A DNA stretch of 64,000 nucleotides. Source: Harmothoe impar (Eukaryota; Annelida; Polychaeta; Phyllodocida; Polynoidae). The notes below the pieces were generated by a model. It ran no database searches and had not been told where the DNA came from. It saw only the letters and a program-made list of their open reading frames with translations. The stretch is taken from assembly GCA_947462335.1 (NCBI GenBank), contig OX381708.1, positions 2,418,001 to 2,482,000 on the forward strand, read 5' to 3'. The first letter of the stretch is position 1, and each line of letters starts with the position of its first letter. Shown here piece by piece: positions 20,054 to 30,335 of this stretch. Made by a program: the position numbers and the translations under genes.

Positions 20054-20280
20054 GACAGTTTGCACTGTCAATAGCTGGCCCACCTTGATTTGGCTATTGA
20101 CAGTTCAAACTGTCAATAGTGGAAAGCTTTCCTCTTATTGACAGTTCAGACTGGCAATAGTGGGATATTTTTCTCTTATTGACAGTTCAAACTGTCAATA
20201 GTGGTAAATTATACCATTATTGACAGTTCTTCACCGAACTGTCAATAGTGTGAACTTCCTCTCTTATTGACAGTTCCTTA
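20054..20280. repeat. Array of hairpin units TATTGACAGTT/AACTGTCAATA
   Basis: Four to five units of about 45-80 bp each carry arms CTATTGACAGTT and AACTGTCAATAG separated by 2 to 6 bases (for example 20094-20119, 20176-20201, 20218-20246). The first unit is cut by the end of P3. Confidence 0.9.
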
Positions 20281-20284
20281 TCAT

Positions 20285-20575
20285 TACTGAGAGTGATTTT
20301 GGTGGAAAAGTTGACTTTGGTGGAAAAGTTGACTTTGGTGGAAATTCGACTTTGGTGAAAAAGTCGATTTTGGTGGAAAAGTCGATTTTGGTGGAAATTC
20401 GACTTTGGTGGAAAAGTCGATTTTGGTGGAAAAGTTGATTTTGGTAGAAAAGTCGATTTTGGTAGTAAAGTCGATTTTGGTGAAAAAGTCGATTTTGGTA
20501 GTAAAGTCGATTTTGGTAGTAAAGTCGATTTGGTGGAAAGTTGATTTGGTGGAAAAGTCGATTTTGATCTTTTTG
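20285..20575 (+). repeat. 17 to 18-bp tandem repeat (GGTGGAAAAGTCGATTTT)
   Basis: About sixteen slightly variable units. Open frames across it on either strand are simple-repeat artefacts. Confidence 0.9.
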
Positions 20576-22931
20576 ATTTTTGCTAGATGCGGCCCGGGTG
20601 CATCCTGGCTGCACCTGGAGCCCCACCTGGATATACTCAGTACTGGGAGGACCTCAAGGCCCGGCCCTAATTTATCTTTATTAAAGGTCCATAGTATACC
20701 TCAGGCTACCACTATTGGCGCTAATGTCCTGCAATTGGTCACGCCCAGTTGACCCAGACTATAGGTACCAATACCCCACCCTAGGTGGCACGCCAGTGCA
20801 GAACTAGGTCGTCACGGTTCACTGAAGGAGGGGAGGTAGCATATACAGGCAGTGTGGTGATCTGTACCCATATTCCTCCCGCCTAATCACCACTTGCTGA
20901 CCCCCACCCACTCTAAATATGAGGCTGAGTACTGGCTCGGCTCCACCCCGACTGCTGCTGTAGGTGTACCGAGATTTGCACCTTTAGCCCGTGGGGGGGG
21001 GGGGGGGCACTCTCACATTTATACATACAAAATGTACCATGTGCGTACAACACCCCCCTTTTGGCGGGATAACCCCCTAAAATTGGCCCAAAATGGACCC
21101 GTTTTAGTGGGATATCACCCTAAATTTGGGACAAATTCCCACAAAATGTACCCCTTTTTACAGGAACTTTTGGAATTTTAGATTGCTTATTCCTGGCATT
21201 AAAAACATACCCCTTTTGCCCCAAAATGGCACAAAAAGGGCCCTAAATGGACCCATTTCCCGAGTGCATGTGCATATGTGCATATGTGCTTTATTTCTAT
21301 AGAACAGATAGGAAGTGCCCCCCCTGGGACCTTTAGCCAAGGTAGTTGACCCAGCAGACTGCCGGGTATAGGGAAGGTCACATATACTTGATTGTTTCTA
21401 TTTATATGGGAGTTGCGGTGGGCAAACAAACCACTGGGCTGTGACCCCTATGTATATGCACCATGAACCAGTCAGTTATTTCATAATAATATTATAAAGA
21501 ACTTAATGTGTCCTAAATAAGTCAAATAATTTCACATCCATGTATTATACCTCATAGTGAAATCTGGAAAAATAAATACAGCAGACAAGCAGTTAGAAAT
21601 AAACTTTACAGTAATTATCCTGGTGTGTTGCTATCATGGTGAGGTTACCCAACTACATGTAGCCTCTGTTGCAGACGTTGCAGACCTCTATATATGTAGG
21701 CCTAACCTTCCCTATACGGCAGTTACTCCACTAGATGTATAGGGTTACGGCTGGCCATGGTGGCTGGCTTGCTAAGGGAGTGGTCATATTTTAACTACCA
21801 GTGGGGGGGGGGGGGTGTTGTTGAAGAGTGCAAACTATGTTCTGCCCCCCCCCGGCTCTTTTGCTAAAAACAAATGAAATCCCACCCCCCCCAAAAAAGC
21901 AATTGGATTTTTTAACCCTGTTCCCCCTTGGCCAACAGGCATAATTGTGGATTTATGTCGTTTTAAAAAACACACATAATTGAGCATATATTTAAATCAA
22001 AGAAATATGATGCAAGGATATTTTAAAATTACATGTTTGTGTTTTATTGATCCCTACTCAAGCAGAAACTTTAAAAGAAGAAAAAAAGTTGCCTGTTACC
22101 AATTTAGGGGTACATACAGAAAAACAGCTTTTGGATTAATGTCATTTTGCAAAATAAATGAAAAATTACTTTTTAATCAGCTATTTTTTTCTTTCAATAA
22201 TAATCAAGGATTTCAAAAATTCTTAACCAATAAAATGTGAATTTTGGCCAAAACTAAAACTAAATTATGCTCTAGATTTTGGCCTGCGAGTTCAAAAATT
22301 GAAAGCCTACCTCATCAGATTTCTCAGACCTTGGTGATGAGAAACCACTTTTTTTGAGTGGCCTAACTAACTTTATTACCTTATCACCCCCCCTCCTCCC
22401 ACCACAATGTATACAATAATGGTCACTCCGTGCCACAAATAACCCAGGTGTACTGAAACTGGCATACAGAGCTCAGTTCAGGTGACCCAGATTTTGGGTA
22501 TTATGCATACCATGGCCTCTAGTGACCTGTGGGCGGGATCCACTATGCTGTGGGCGGGATCAACTATGCAAAACAGGGTCAAAGGTCACCCAAAACGGCC
22601 AGCAATGGCGGACAAACCCACGTATACACTGTCCCTTTAAAGAATCTATCCTAGTGTCGAGTACCTAATGACCCTATGAAGCTACTATAATAATCAGAGA
22701 TATGTTGAAGGACAAGTAAGCCGGGAGGGGGGGGGGTGGTTCACGTTTTTTGTGTTTTATTCTTTGTATAGCAGATATCAGCTTTAATGGATTTATCAGT
22801 TCCAAGAAAGAACAACAAACAGGCGGTCCTAATCTATTACTGCCACACAAGGGAACAATGATGGAGCAACTCTAATAACACACTCGGCACCCCCTACAAC
22901 AATAGTAGACCCCCCCCCCCCGGCCAGACAG
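20576..22931. other. No gene recognised
   Basis: The stretch holds G runs (20993-21008, 21784-21800), A/T-rich sequence and a copy of the B-family sequence around 21370-21480 (inverted relative to 23245-23340 and similar to 44760-44850). A perfect DR1 sequence GGGTCAAAGGTCA is at about 22577. No open frame looked like a protein. Confidence 0.6.
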
Positions 22932-23053
22932 GTGCGAGTTTGACAGTTTGGGGAAGAAGGAGGTGGTAGGTAGTGGTGGGTATGGTAGCAAGCTGCGAGT
23001 TTGACAGTTTGGGGAAGAAGGAGGTGGTAGGTAGGGGTGGGTATGGTAGCAAG
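22932..23053. repeat. Two direct copies of a 61-bp unit
   Basis: The unit contains GCGAGTTTGACAGTTTGGGG and AAGAAGGAGGTGGTAGGTAG and occurs twice end to end with about two differences. Downstream, 23140-23340 is a B-family fragment; 23341-24160 shows no gene. Confidence 0.9.
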
Positions 23054-24163
23054 CTGTATACAAATACGAACCCCTAGTGTATTGGTTACTTACTACTTTG
23101 GTATTGATTAACAATAAAATGGTTAGATTTGACAGCAGCCCTGCGCAATTCCGGAACTGTTGCACCATGTAGGAATTCCTACTCTGCGCAACCTTAACTA
23201 TGCGCAGTTCCGGAATTGTGCCAGTTCCTACATAGCGCGTGACACATATACCTTGGGGGTCACAGTCCACTGGTCTGCTTGCCCACCGCACCTCCCATAG
23301 AAATAGAAACAATCAAGTATTATGTAACCTTCCCTATTGACAATGGCCATCCAGAGTATAGGCATGTAGCTGGATGAATTATCTACCAATCAGATAATTC
23401 CCTGGCGTTCACTGCGGAATTCTAAGGGGGCATTATGTAATAGCTTAGACCCATTGTGATTGCTGTGTCAGTGCTTGTCTCGCCGGTACAAGCTTAAGTA
23501 ATGGAGCCGCCCACAGGACGACCAGCCTGACCCCTATACCTCGAGGCACCAATGGGACAGGCCACTTATTACTAGATAGGGAGAGTGCTGCAATAAAGCC
23601 CAACATTATATCCAAATATACATATCATATAGTAGGGTAAAGAAATAATAATTTTCGTTGCTGATCATAATGGGTGGGTCAAGAATAAAGGAAACTTCAC
23701 AAATGACTTCATCAATCGGGGGACCTTTTTCAACACCCATCCCTACGCTGTTTCACTGTTTCAGATCAATTAGTCTTGATATAAATGTACCACCTGAATC
23801 ATGTTTCATCAATAAACCCAAAGACACTCTCCTATTTGTGATTATTCTTTAACCTCACTTAATGAGTATTTGAATGAAACCACATGGACCCCCCCACTCC
23901 TTCTCCTACTTATTTATGAATGACCACTCCCTTGTGGATTTCTGCCCTCTTCTGAGGCGGCCAGCTCCGTGTGCTAATTATAGAAAGCATTACACCAGAA
24001 GTTTTGAGGTCACCTGCCTTGGCACCAGGTCTGTGGGAGCAGTCATTTATATTTGGTGGTGGTCAGGTGGGGGTTGAATAACCAACCTCTTCGACAAGGC
24101 TAAGATTGATATTTAAATGTTCCGCATTATATTATCTAATGAACTTTAAAGTACTTCACTTTA

Positions 24164-24312
24164 CCCAGTAAACAAATAACGTTATACACCATTATATAAC
24201 GTTATATAATGTTATATGTCAACGTATTTTTAAGGCTCTTTAATATGAAATAACGTTATGTAAAATTTAAAACGTTATTTTGACGTAAAATAACGTTTTT
24301 TTGTTAGCTGGG
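24164..24312. mobile_element. A2: 149-bp CCCAG-ended MITE
   Basis: Ends CCCAGTAAACAAATAACGTT and AACGTTTTTTTGTTAGCTGGG, flanked by TA on both sides (24162-24163, 24313-24314). The interior is a string of AACGTTAT/ATAACGTT palindromes. It is the smallest complete member of the family. Confidence 0.9.
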
Positions 24313-24626
24313 TATAATTCCCCCTGCTGACAGATAATACTATTATAAACATTGTGTATGAGACCAACAGGTGGCTCCAGATGGGTCAAAAGCGACCTGG
24401 CGACCTCGGCTGTTTCCAGGCGACCTGGCAACCTGGTACAATAATTTAAGCGACCTGGCGACTTTTGGACAAAATTGACAATAGGATAAAGGCTCCACAA
24501 AAGCAACTTTGTGACATGGGGCGACTTGGGCGGCTTTCTGTCCTCAGGGGAGACCCTTCTGCACCCCCCAACAGACTGGTTCCAATCTCTCTGTAGTATG
24601 ATAGACACGACACACCTGTTATATTT

Positions 24627-24848
24627 GTGCCTCTACAAGGGTCCCCTCAGTTTTGACCATGTCGCCGGGTCGAATTTAAGCAAAAGGGTTGTGTCACTGT
24701 GTCGATTTTTATCCCCATACATAACTATACATTCTATTCAATGTGTTCATGTCCGTCGATTTTTAAATGGGCAGTGTCGCCTGTGTCGATTCTTAAAAGG
24801 GCTGTGTCGCCGTGTCGCCCGTGTCGATTTTTACCCATGTAGAGGCAC
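24627..24848. mobile_element. Short MITE-like element with GTGCCTCTACA ends
   Basis: Inverted ends GTGCCTCTACAAGGGT (24627) and ACCCATGTAGAGGCAC (ending 24848) bound a 222-bp interior with repeated GTGTCGATTTTTA and GTGTCGCC. No clear target duplication. Its left flank, 24380-24560, has a related GCGACCTGGCGAC repeat. Confidence 0.55.
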
Positions 24849-25264
24849 ATATTTTCTTGGCCCAATCGGTATGTGTTAACATTTGGTAAATTGATACAGG
24901 TGGAATACAGAAAATAGTATCAGCCTAAACAATTTTGAGTATAAAAGTAAACGAACATAGGACAGAATAGGATGATAAATGAAAAATAGCGCCCCATCCC
25001 CCACCATCTGGTGCAGAATGATCACCCCAAGCCAGCTATACGGGTCACAGCATTGGGCAGTGTGGTCAGACTACCACACCTCTCCCACCTCGCAGTGCTG
25101 CCAGACTTACAACACAGGTCATCTCTCATGCCTCAAAATCGCCTAACAGCATGTAAGTATGATATCCCAATAGATTCTCAACTATGTGTCTGTCTCTATA
25201 TTACACCTCCAAAGCACTTGGGTAGTTGTATTATTGGTGGCTGTATTATAGGGGAAAACTAGTA

Positions 25265-26464
25265 GGGGAGACCGGGGCACGTTGACCACCCAGGCACGTT
25301 CAGCCGCCCGCTCTCTTTGCTATTCCTTTGGGAATTTTCTGGCAGTATGCCTACCATATTACCCCCTTATATAGACAGCTCAGATCAGCAACATCATGAT
25401 GATTTTAGGATGCTGATGAGAAAGTTAGACAACATTAAAGGTTTATGGCCTTGAAAGTAGATATTTGCAATTGTTAAACTTTTGTTTTTGTTTCGTTAAA
25501 AAACATTGCTGGCCTAAGATCTCTATGGAGGTCGAAGTATACATATGAACCCTTGAATAGAACCCAACTTTACTGCTGGGTGTGTTATGTAATTTGAATA
25601 ACATCAATCTTATCTGTAATGACCAGCATGGGGCACATTGAGCCACAAAAAACGGGGCACCTTGAGCCATGCTCAAGGTGCTCCAAGCTCTGGGGCACCT
25701 TAAGCCAGCTCAAGGTGCCCTGATTTTCGGAGCTTTTTGGCAATGGTGTTAAAACTCTTAAATGACTGAATAATGATGCAGTGTATGAAGGGAAGATAAT
25801 ATGGATAATGGCATAAACAAATTCGATACAATTTGGTTATAAATTTATGATAGAATACATAGTTTGCTGTTTGTGAAAAAAATATCTTGTGTTACATGTT
25901 TACAGTGTCTTTATTCCCAGATTCATCCATTTTCAGAGGCAGAACAGCGCATTACATTATAGAAGAATGTAGTCAATGATTTATTCAGACTCAACAAATA
26001 ACAGGAATACTCTTAAACTGGTTTAATATGACCCTAATAAAAATCTGTAAGGTACGAACTGAGTCACTTCTACAGAAACTATAACTGAGTGACTTTCGTG
26101 CATCAAATATGTAATTTTCACATTCAATCCCATGCAAAAGTAACAAAAGCCACTAATTCCAACCAAAATTTCAATTATTGATCTATATTAGTGATTATTT
26201 GGATCGTTCAACGCATGTGGTTCAAGGTGCCCCAGTGGGTGGATCAAAATACCCCGGGCACAGGGCACATTGAACCACCCTAAGATTTTATTTTCAAAAA
26301 TTCAAGAAAAATACAAGAAAAGCCCACATTTGCCTTGCAATAGGTTCTATTTTATCGCAATGATACAAGGTTACTGCTGATACAAAATCAAAGTTCAGGT
26401 TCCTTTAGCAAGGTCAGGAAAAAAATAAAGGTGTCAAAGCGGTTCAACGTGCCCCGGTCTCCCC
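25265..26464. mobile_element. 1.2-kb DNA element with GGGGAGACCGGGGCACGTT ends
   Basis: Inverted ends GGGGAGACCGGGGCACGTTG (25265) and AACGTGCCCCGGTCTCCCC (ending 26464), flanked by TA on each side. Inside, GGGGCAC…TTGAGCC motifs recur near 25630-25720 and 26220-26275. No transposase frame; non-autonomous. 26465-26957 holds no gene. Confidence 0.8.
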
Positions 26465-26961
26465 TACACTTATACTAAAGTAATAGAGAAAGATTAGCAC
26501 CAATGTAACCGAGAAAGACTAGTGCCAATGTAGTTATTGTACCTGTACCATTCCCTCTGGGAGTGTAATTGCCTCCACACCCTTTTATAACAATGCTATC
26601 TGAAATAATCTCCATGACATACAGTGTAAAGAAAGGAGTTCTGTTATCTTATTTCCTACCGTTGCTATTCTTTGCAGAGAGAAATCTGTGGTCATTACAC
26701 CTGTATGACCTTCTACAACTCAGCCATAACTCGTATTGTTGGGACAAGTAGGCAGCCCATTACACTACTGTGTGACGACTCAATGGCCCTAGGTAGCAGG
26801 TGTAGAGTAAGTTACAGGTACTGATATACTGATGGGTTCAGGACAGGTCATTAACGTTCATAACCAGAGGTTTTCCACTTGCTATTTCGATACCATAGTA
26901 GGTAATTACCCACTACGATAATTATGACATATATGCCTTATCTATTTATTATTTATATATG

Positions 26962-27400
26962 TGTAATAAACAATACTTTGTGTCTCTATGATATTGGTAG
27001 AGTATCAATTAAAGAACAAAGTCAACACAGTTCGGATCAAGTGTTTACAGGTTGCGAATCAATAGGTTTATTCAAGAACCTAGACAGGCAGTATCTATGT
27101 GTGCGAACTCCCTATAGAGTTCGGAACGGGTCAGTAGGCTAATCAGCCGTAATGATCACGGGGTCTCCTCACCAGCGTGGCTCAGAGTAACCGACGAGTC
27201 CCATCAGATGCTGGGTATATATAGGCAGCCAGCCTGCGCGCGCACACGCAGACCGGAAGCCTATAGCGACCTCTGTCCATACCCCAAGCCCGAGGCAGGT
27301 GTCGCCACCTACCGTCGGACTGAAGGGTTCGGACTGAGTTCGCAACACAGCATCCAACAGAACTCGTCATATAACAACCCGTATAACCCTAGCCCCTACA
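26962..27400 (-). repeat. 3' LTR of the Gypsy element
   Basis: On the minus strand the LTR runs from TGTAGGGGCTAGGG to TTTATTACA. A TATA box (CTATATATACCC on the minus strand) lies near 27222. Confidence 0.95.
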
Positions 27401-27412
27401 CTACCCCCTACC
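27401..27412 (-). promoter_or_regulatory. Polypurine tract next to the 3' LTR
   Basis: On the minus strand GGTAGGGGGTAG directly precedes the LTR. This is the expected primer site for plus-strand DNA synthesis. Confidence 0.75.
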
Positions 27413-27442
27413 AGATAATAACCGGGAGGTAAATAATTAAGG

Positions 27443-30335
27443 TTAAAGTCCGAAAACACTTCGGACTGGCATTATCTTATAAATACCACCTTAGGGGTTT
27501 ATTAGAGTTATACCTTACAACAATATGACGTATTCTGCTGAACACAATAAGGCATTAATTACACACATTTCTATATATAGATCGTAATAACAATTACGCC
27601 CCATTCCCTAGGATAGATGGAGTTAACCTATACATATAGTATACAAACACTTGAAAAAGTACAATATCACAGTAAAAAATTTCGTCCCTCCAGGACCCCG
27701 AGCTATTTACACTCGTAATGAATAATACTATAAGTGATAAACAATATCACTTTTCGTAAGGATTTAAGAAATAAGTACATATTAAAGTATTAATATAAAT
27801 GACATCATACGTGGTCTTGTGTCGAAGATCCGGATCTTCTGTAGATGGTGCATCATTCCGCCCGGCTTTCGGAACCTACTTCATTCAGCTCCTACTCACC
27901 GGAACGAGAAAGTTCATAGCTCATGCTCGGGAGCTTAAGGTAATAAAAAAAAATTTTAGTCCTGCCTCCAGGCGATCTTCGGACTTATAACAAGGAGCAC
28001 TCGGTCCTGATATCCAATGTCTTATAAAAAAAAACGACGTATCGGATCCTTGTTGGTAACGTGCTCCTGTCCCGAGTTCAGCTTTCCCTCTCCGGATCTC
28101 CTCATCTTCTTCCGTCAGTGTCTCCTTGCGTAGCCAGCCTGCCGCGTCCCTCTGCCCGGATACTCCTACACCCTATCCAAGGGTGTTCTGCTGGTGGGGT
28201 GGGTATACTTCGAATACCCCCCCCTTCCTAATCGGATCCTGTGATAGGATAATCCTATCCGGATTCCGAATTATCTGTGGTACCGGTTTTAGCCGGCGCC
28301 CCCTCCTCATCGGAGTCCGACTCGGCCTCAGCCAGAGTCAGCTGCTGGAGCCAGAGCTCGATTTGAGCCCTGGTCCCATCCCACTCGTGCATTTCATGCG
28401 CGAAGCAATCTCTGAACCGACGACGTTCGTGGTCCAGCTTCTCCTCGGCGTTCTTAGTTGCCAACTTCTGCTTTTTCCTTTCGGATTTAGCAGCTACTTG
28501 TTCAGTCCGAGCTCGCTCCCGCTCCTCCTGAACAGCCTCCACTGCCGCTGCCTTTTGGACCGCGACTTCCCTCTGATGGAGATGATGTACCGTGTTAAGG
28601 GACAACATCGCCACCTCCTGACTCGGCCGGCAAGCAACTGGTGAAAGCTGTCCTGCCATTTGTCAAATGCCTCCTGTCCGGCTTCGTACGAAGTAAAGTC
28701 GGCGGGAGGGAACGAAGGAGGGCCCCTTAGTCGCAAGACTAAATGTCCCTCTTCCGGAGTCTCTGGAGGGAGATCCGGGGTCTGGGTAGGCTTCAGCTTT
28801 TGTTTCACTGAAGCCTTAGTCTTTCCGGTCTGAGTGAGGGTTTGCGACTCCTCTCCCGGGACCAGATCATTCTCTGGGAAGTCCTCAGCGAAGGATCCCC
28901 CCGTGCTGGTGTTCGGATCCTCCGGAACAGGCTGAGATGGCCTGCCCTGAGGGCCCGTCTTCCAGTCCGTCTTGTTTGAAGTGAATGCCGGCCCTTGATA
29001 GCCCGGATCCGCCTTCTCCATAACGGATTGTCTCTCATCCGTTTTAGGTCTTTTAGGATCGGTCTGCTCCGAGGACTGGTTCTGTCTCTTCGGAGCTCGC
29101 CGTACCTTTTTCGTACTCGTACGTTTCTGGTACTCCTCGAATTCCTCGAAGAGTTCGCCGTCCGGAATCCGGATGTAGTTGCCGTCCGGGTTTACTTTGT
29201 AGAAAACCCGGACCTTTCCTTTCTCGTTGGAGCCAAAGTCCACTTCGAGGTTCTCATTCTTGCCTACTACACCGAAATGGGAGTAGACCTCTGCATGGGC
29301 GAGCTGGATGCGTTCCGCCGCCGTCTCCAGGGACAAGCCGTGCTTTTTAGCAAGGTGTCGGATGATGTCTGCTCTAGTGTAGAACAGGCCACCATCGGGA
29401 CAATTCTTGCTCCCTCTCGGACCCACACTCAGGCAGTCATATCGCATGAAATGACGTACGTGGTGACGGGTGATGTGCCTCGCGTACCGGACCTTGGTAG
29501 GCCAAGTTCGGGGCGCTTCCAGAGTCTCGTCAATGTTCTGACAAGTCTCAAAGGGGCACTTGCTAAATGGATGCCATCTAGCCATTGCCCACGCCAGTTT
29601 TGACTTCTGAAGGTACGAATGGTATTTGTTACTACCAGTTCGGACCTTCTCCAGCAACTCAAAGTGGTACAACTGTACCGACTTGTCAAGGGGATCCTTC
29701 TTGATCCACTCTTCGTCGTCAGAGAGACCGTCAGGACCCACTTCTTCCGGATGGTGTGAGGACCGCTTATCCTTGATGCAGTCCGTCACACACATAGGTT
29801 TAAAGTATTTAAACCCACTGGCGGCATTGGCTCGGAGTGCTCTCCGGACCAGTACCTCAAGTTTGTCGTCCGGGATTGTATTTTCATCCAATCCCTTCAG
29901 AACTACTTCCACCTCCTCTGGGGATTGACCCGCTTCCAGAGATGTCACTTTAATGGTCTCCCGCAGGACTGCGTCCCTACTGTTGGCCTTCTCCTGACGA
30001 CTAGTGTCCGCACTCCTAGCCGCTGCTGAGGTCTGTTGGACTATTTCATCCTCCAGAGTGGCATCCAGAATCGACTCTTTAGTCTTCTGTTCCAGTCCCC
30101 GAGCCAGCTTCATTGCTGGCGTCAGGCGCCGATTCTTCTCCCTCCGGTTATGGACGACTTTGTACTCCGATGCGGTTTGCATATCGGATTCCAAAGCCGC
30201 GATAACTTCGGGGCGACCCTCCGACTCAGCAACTAGGCGAGCTCTGCTAGCCATGTTGCTGATGTTTTCCATGGCCGCCGTTAAGCGGTCCGGGAACCAG
30301 GCCGGGAACCTAGCAGACAAACTGTCCAATTAATG
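27443..30335 (-). repeat. 2,893-bp tandem duplication, copy A
   Basis: It matches 30336-33228 with only a handful of base differences (for example one within the codon pair near 29869 / 32762). It covers the 3' untranslated part of the element and the second half of the accessory gene. Copy A is distal to the gene start, so its gene fragment has no 5' part. Confidence 0.95.
28255..30329 (-). pseudogene. Duplicated 3' part of the accessory gene (copy A)
   Basis: This is the same sequence as 31148-33222: the segment from DSLSARFPAWFPDRL onward, including both zinc-finger-like parts and the tail. It lacks the first 450 or so codons, has no promoter of its own, and begins exactly at the duplication breakpoint. 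It was made by the tandem duplication and is unlikely to be translated. Confidence 0.85.

Noticed and set aside
20264..20752. Frames with repeated NRLFHQ or KSILVEK
   Set aside because: Simple 17 to 18-bp repeat translated; no independent support.
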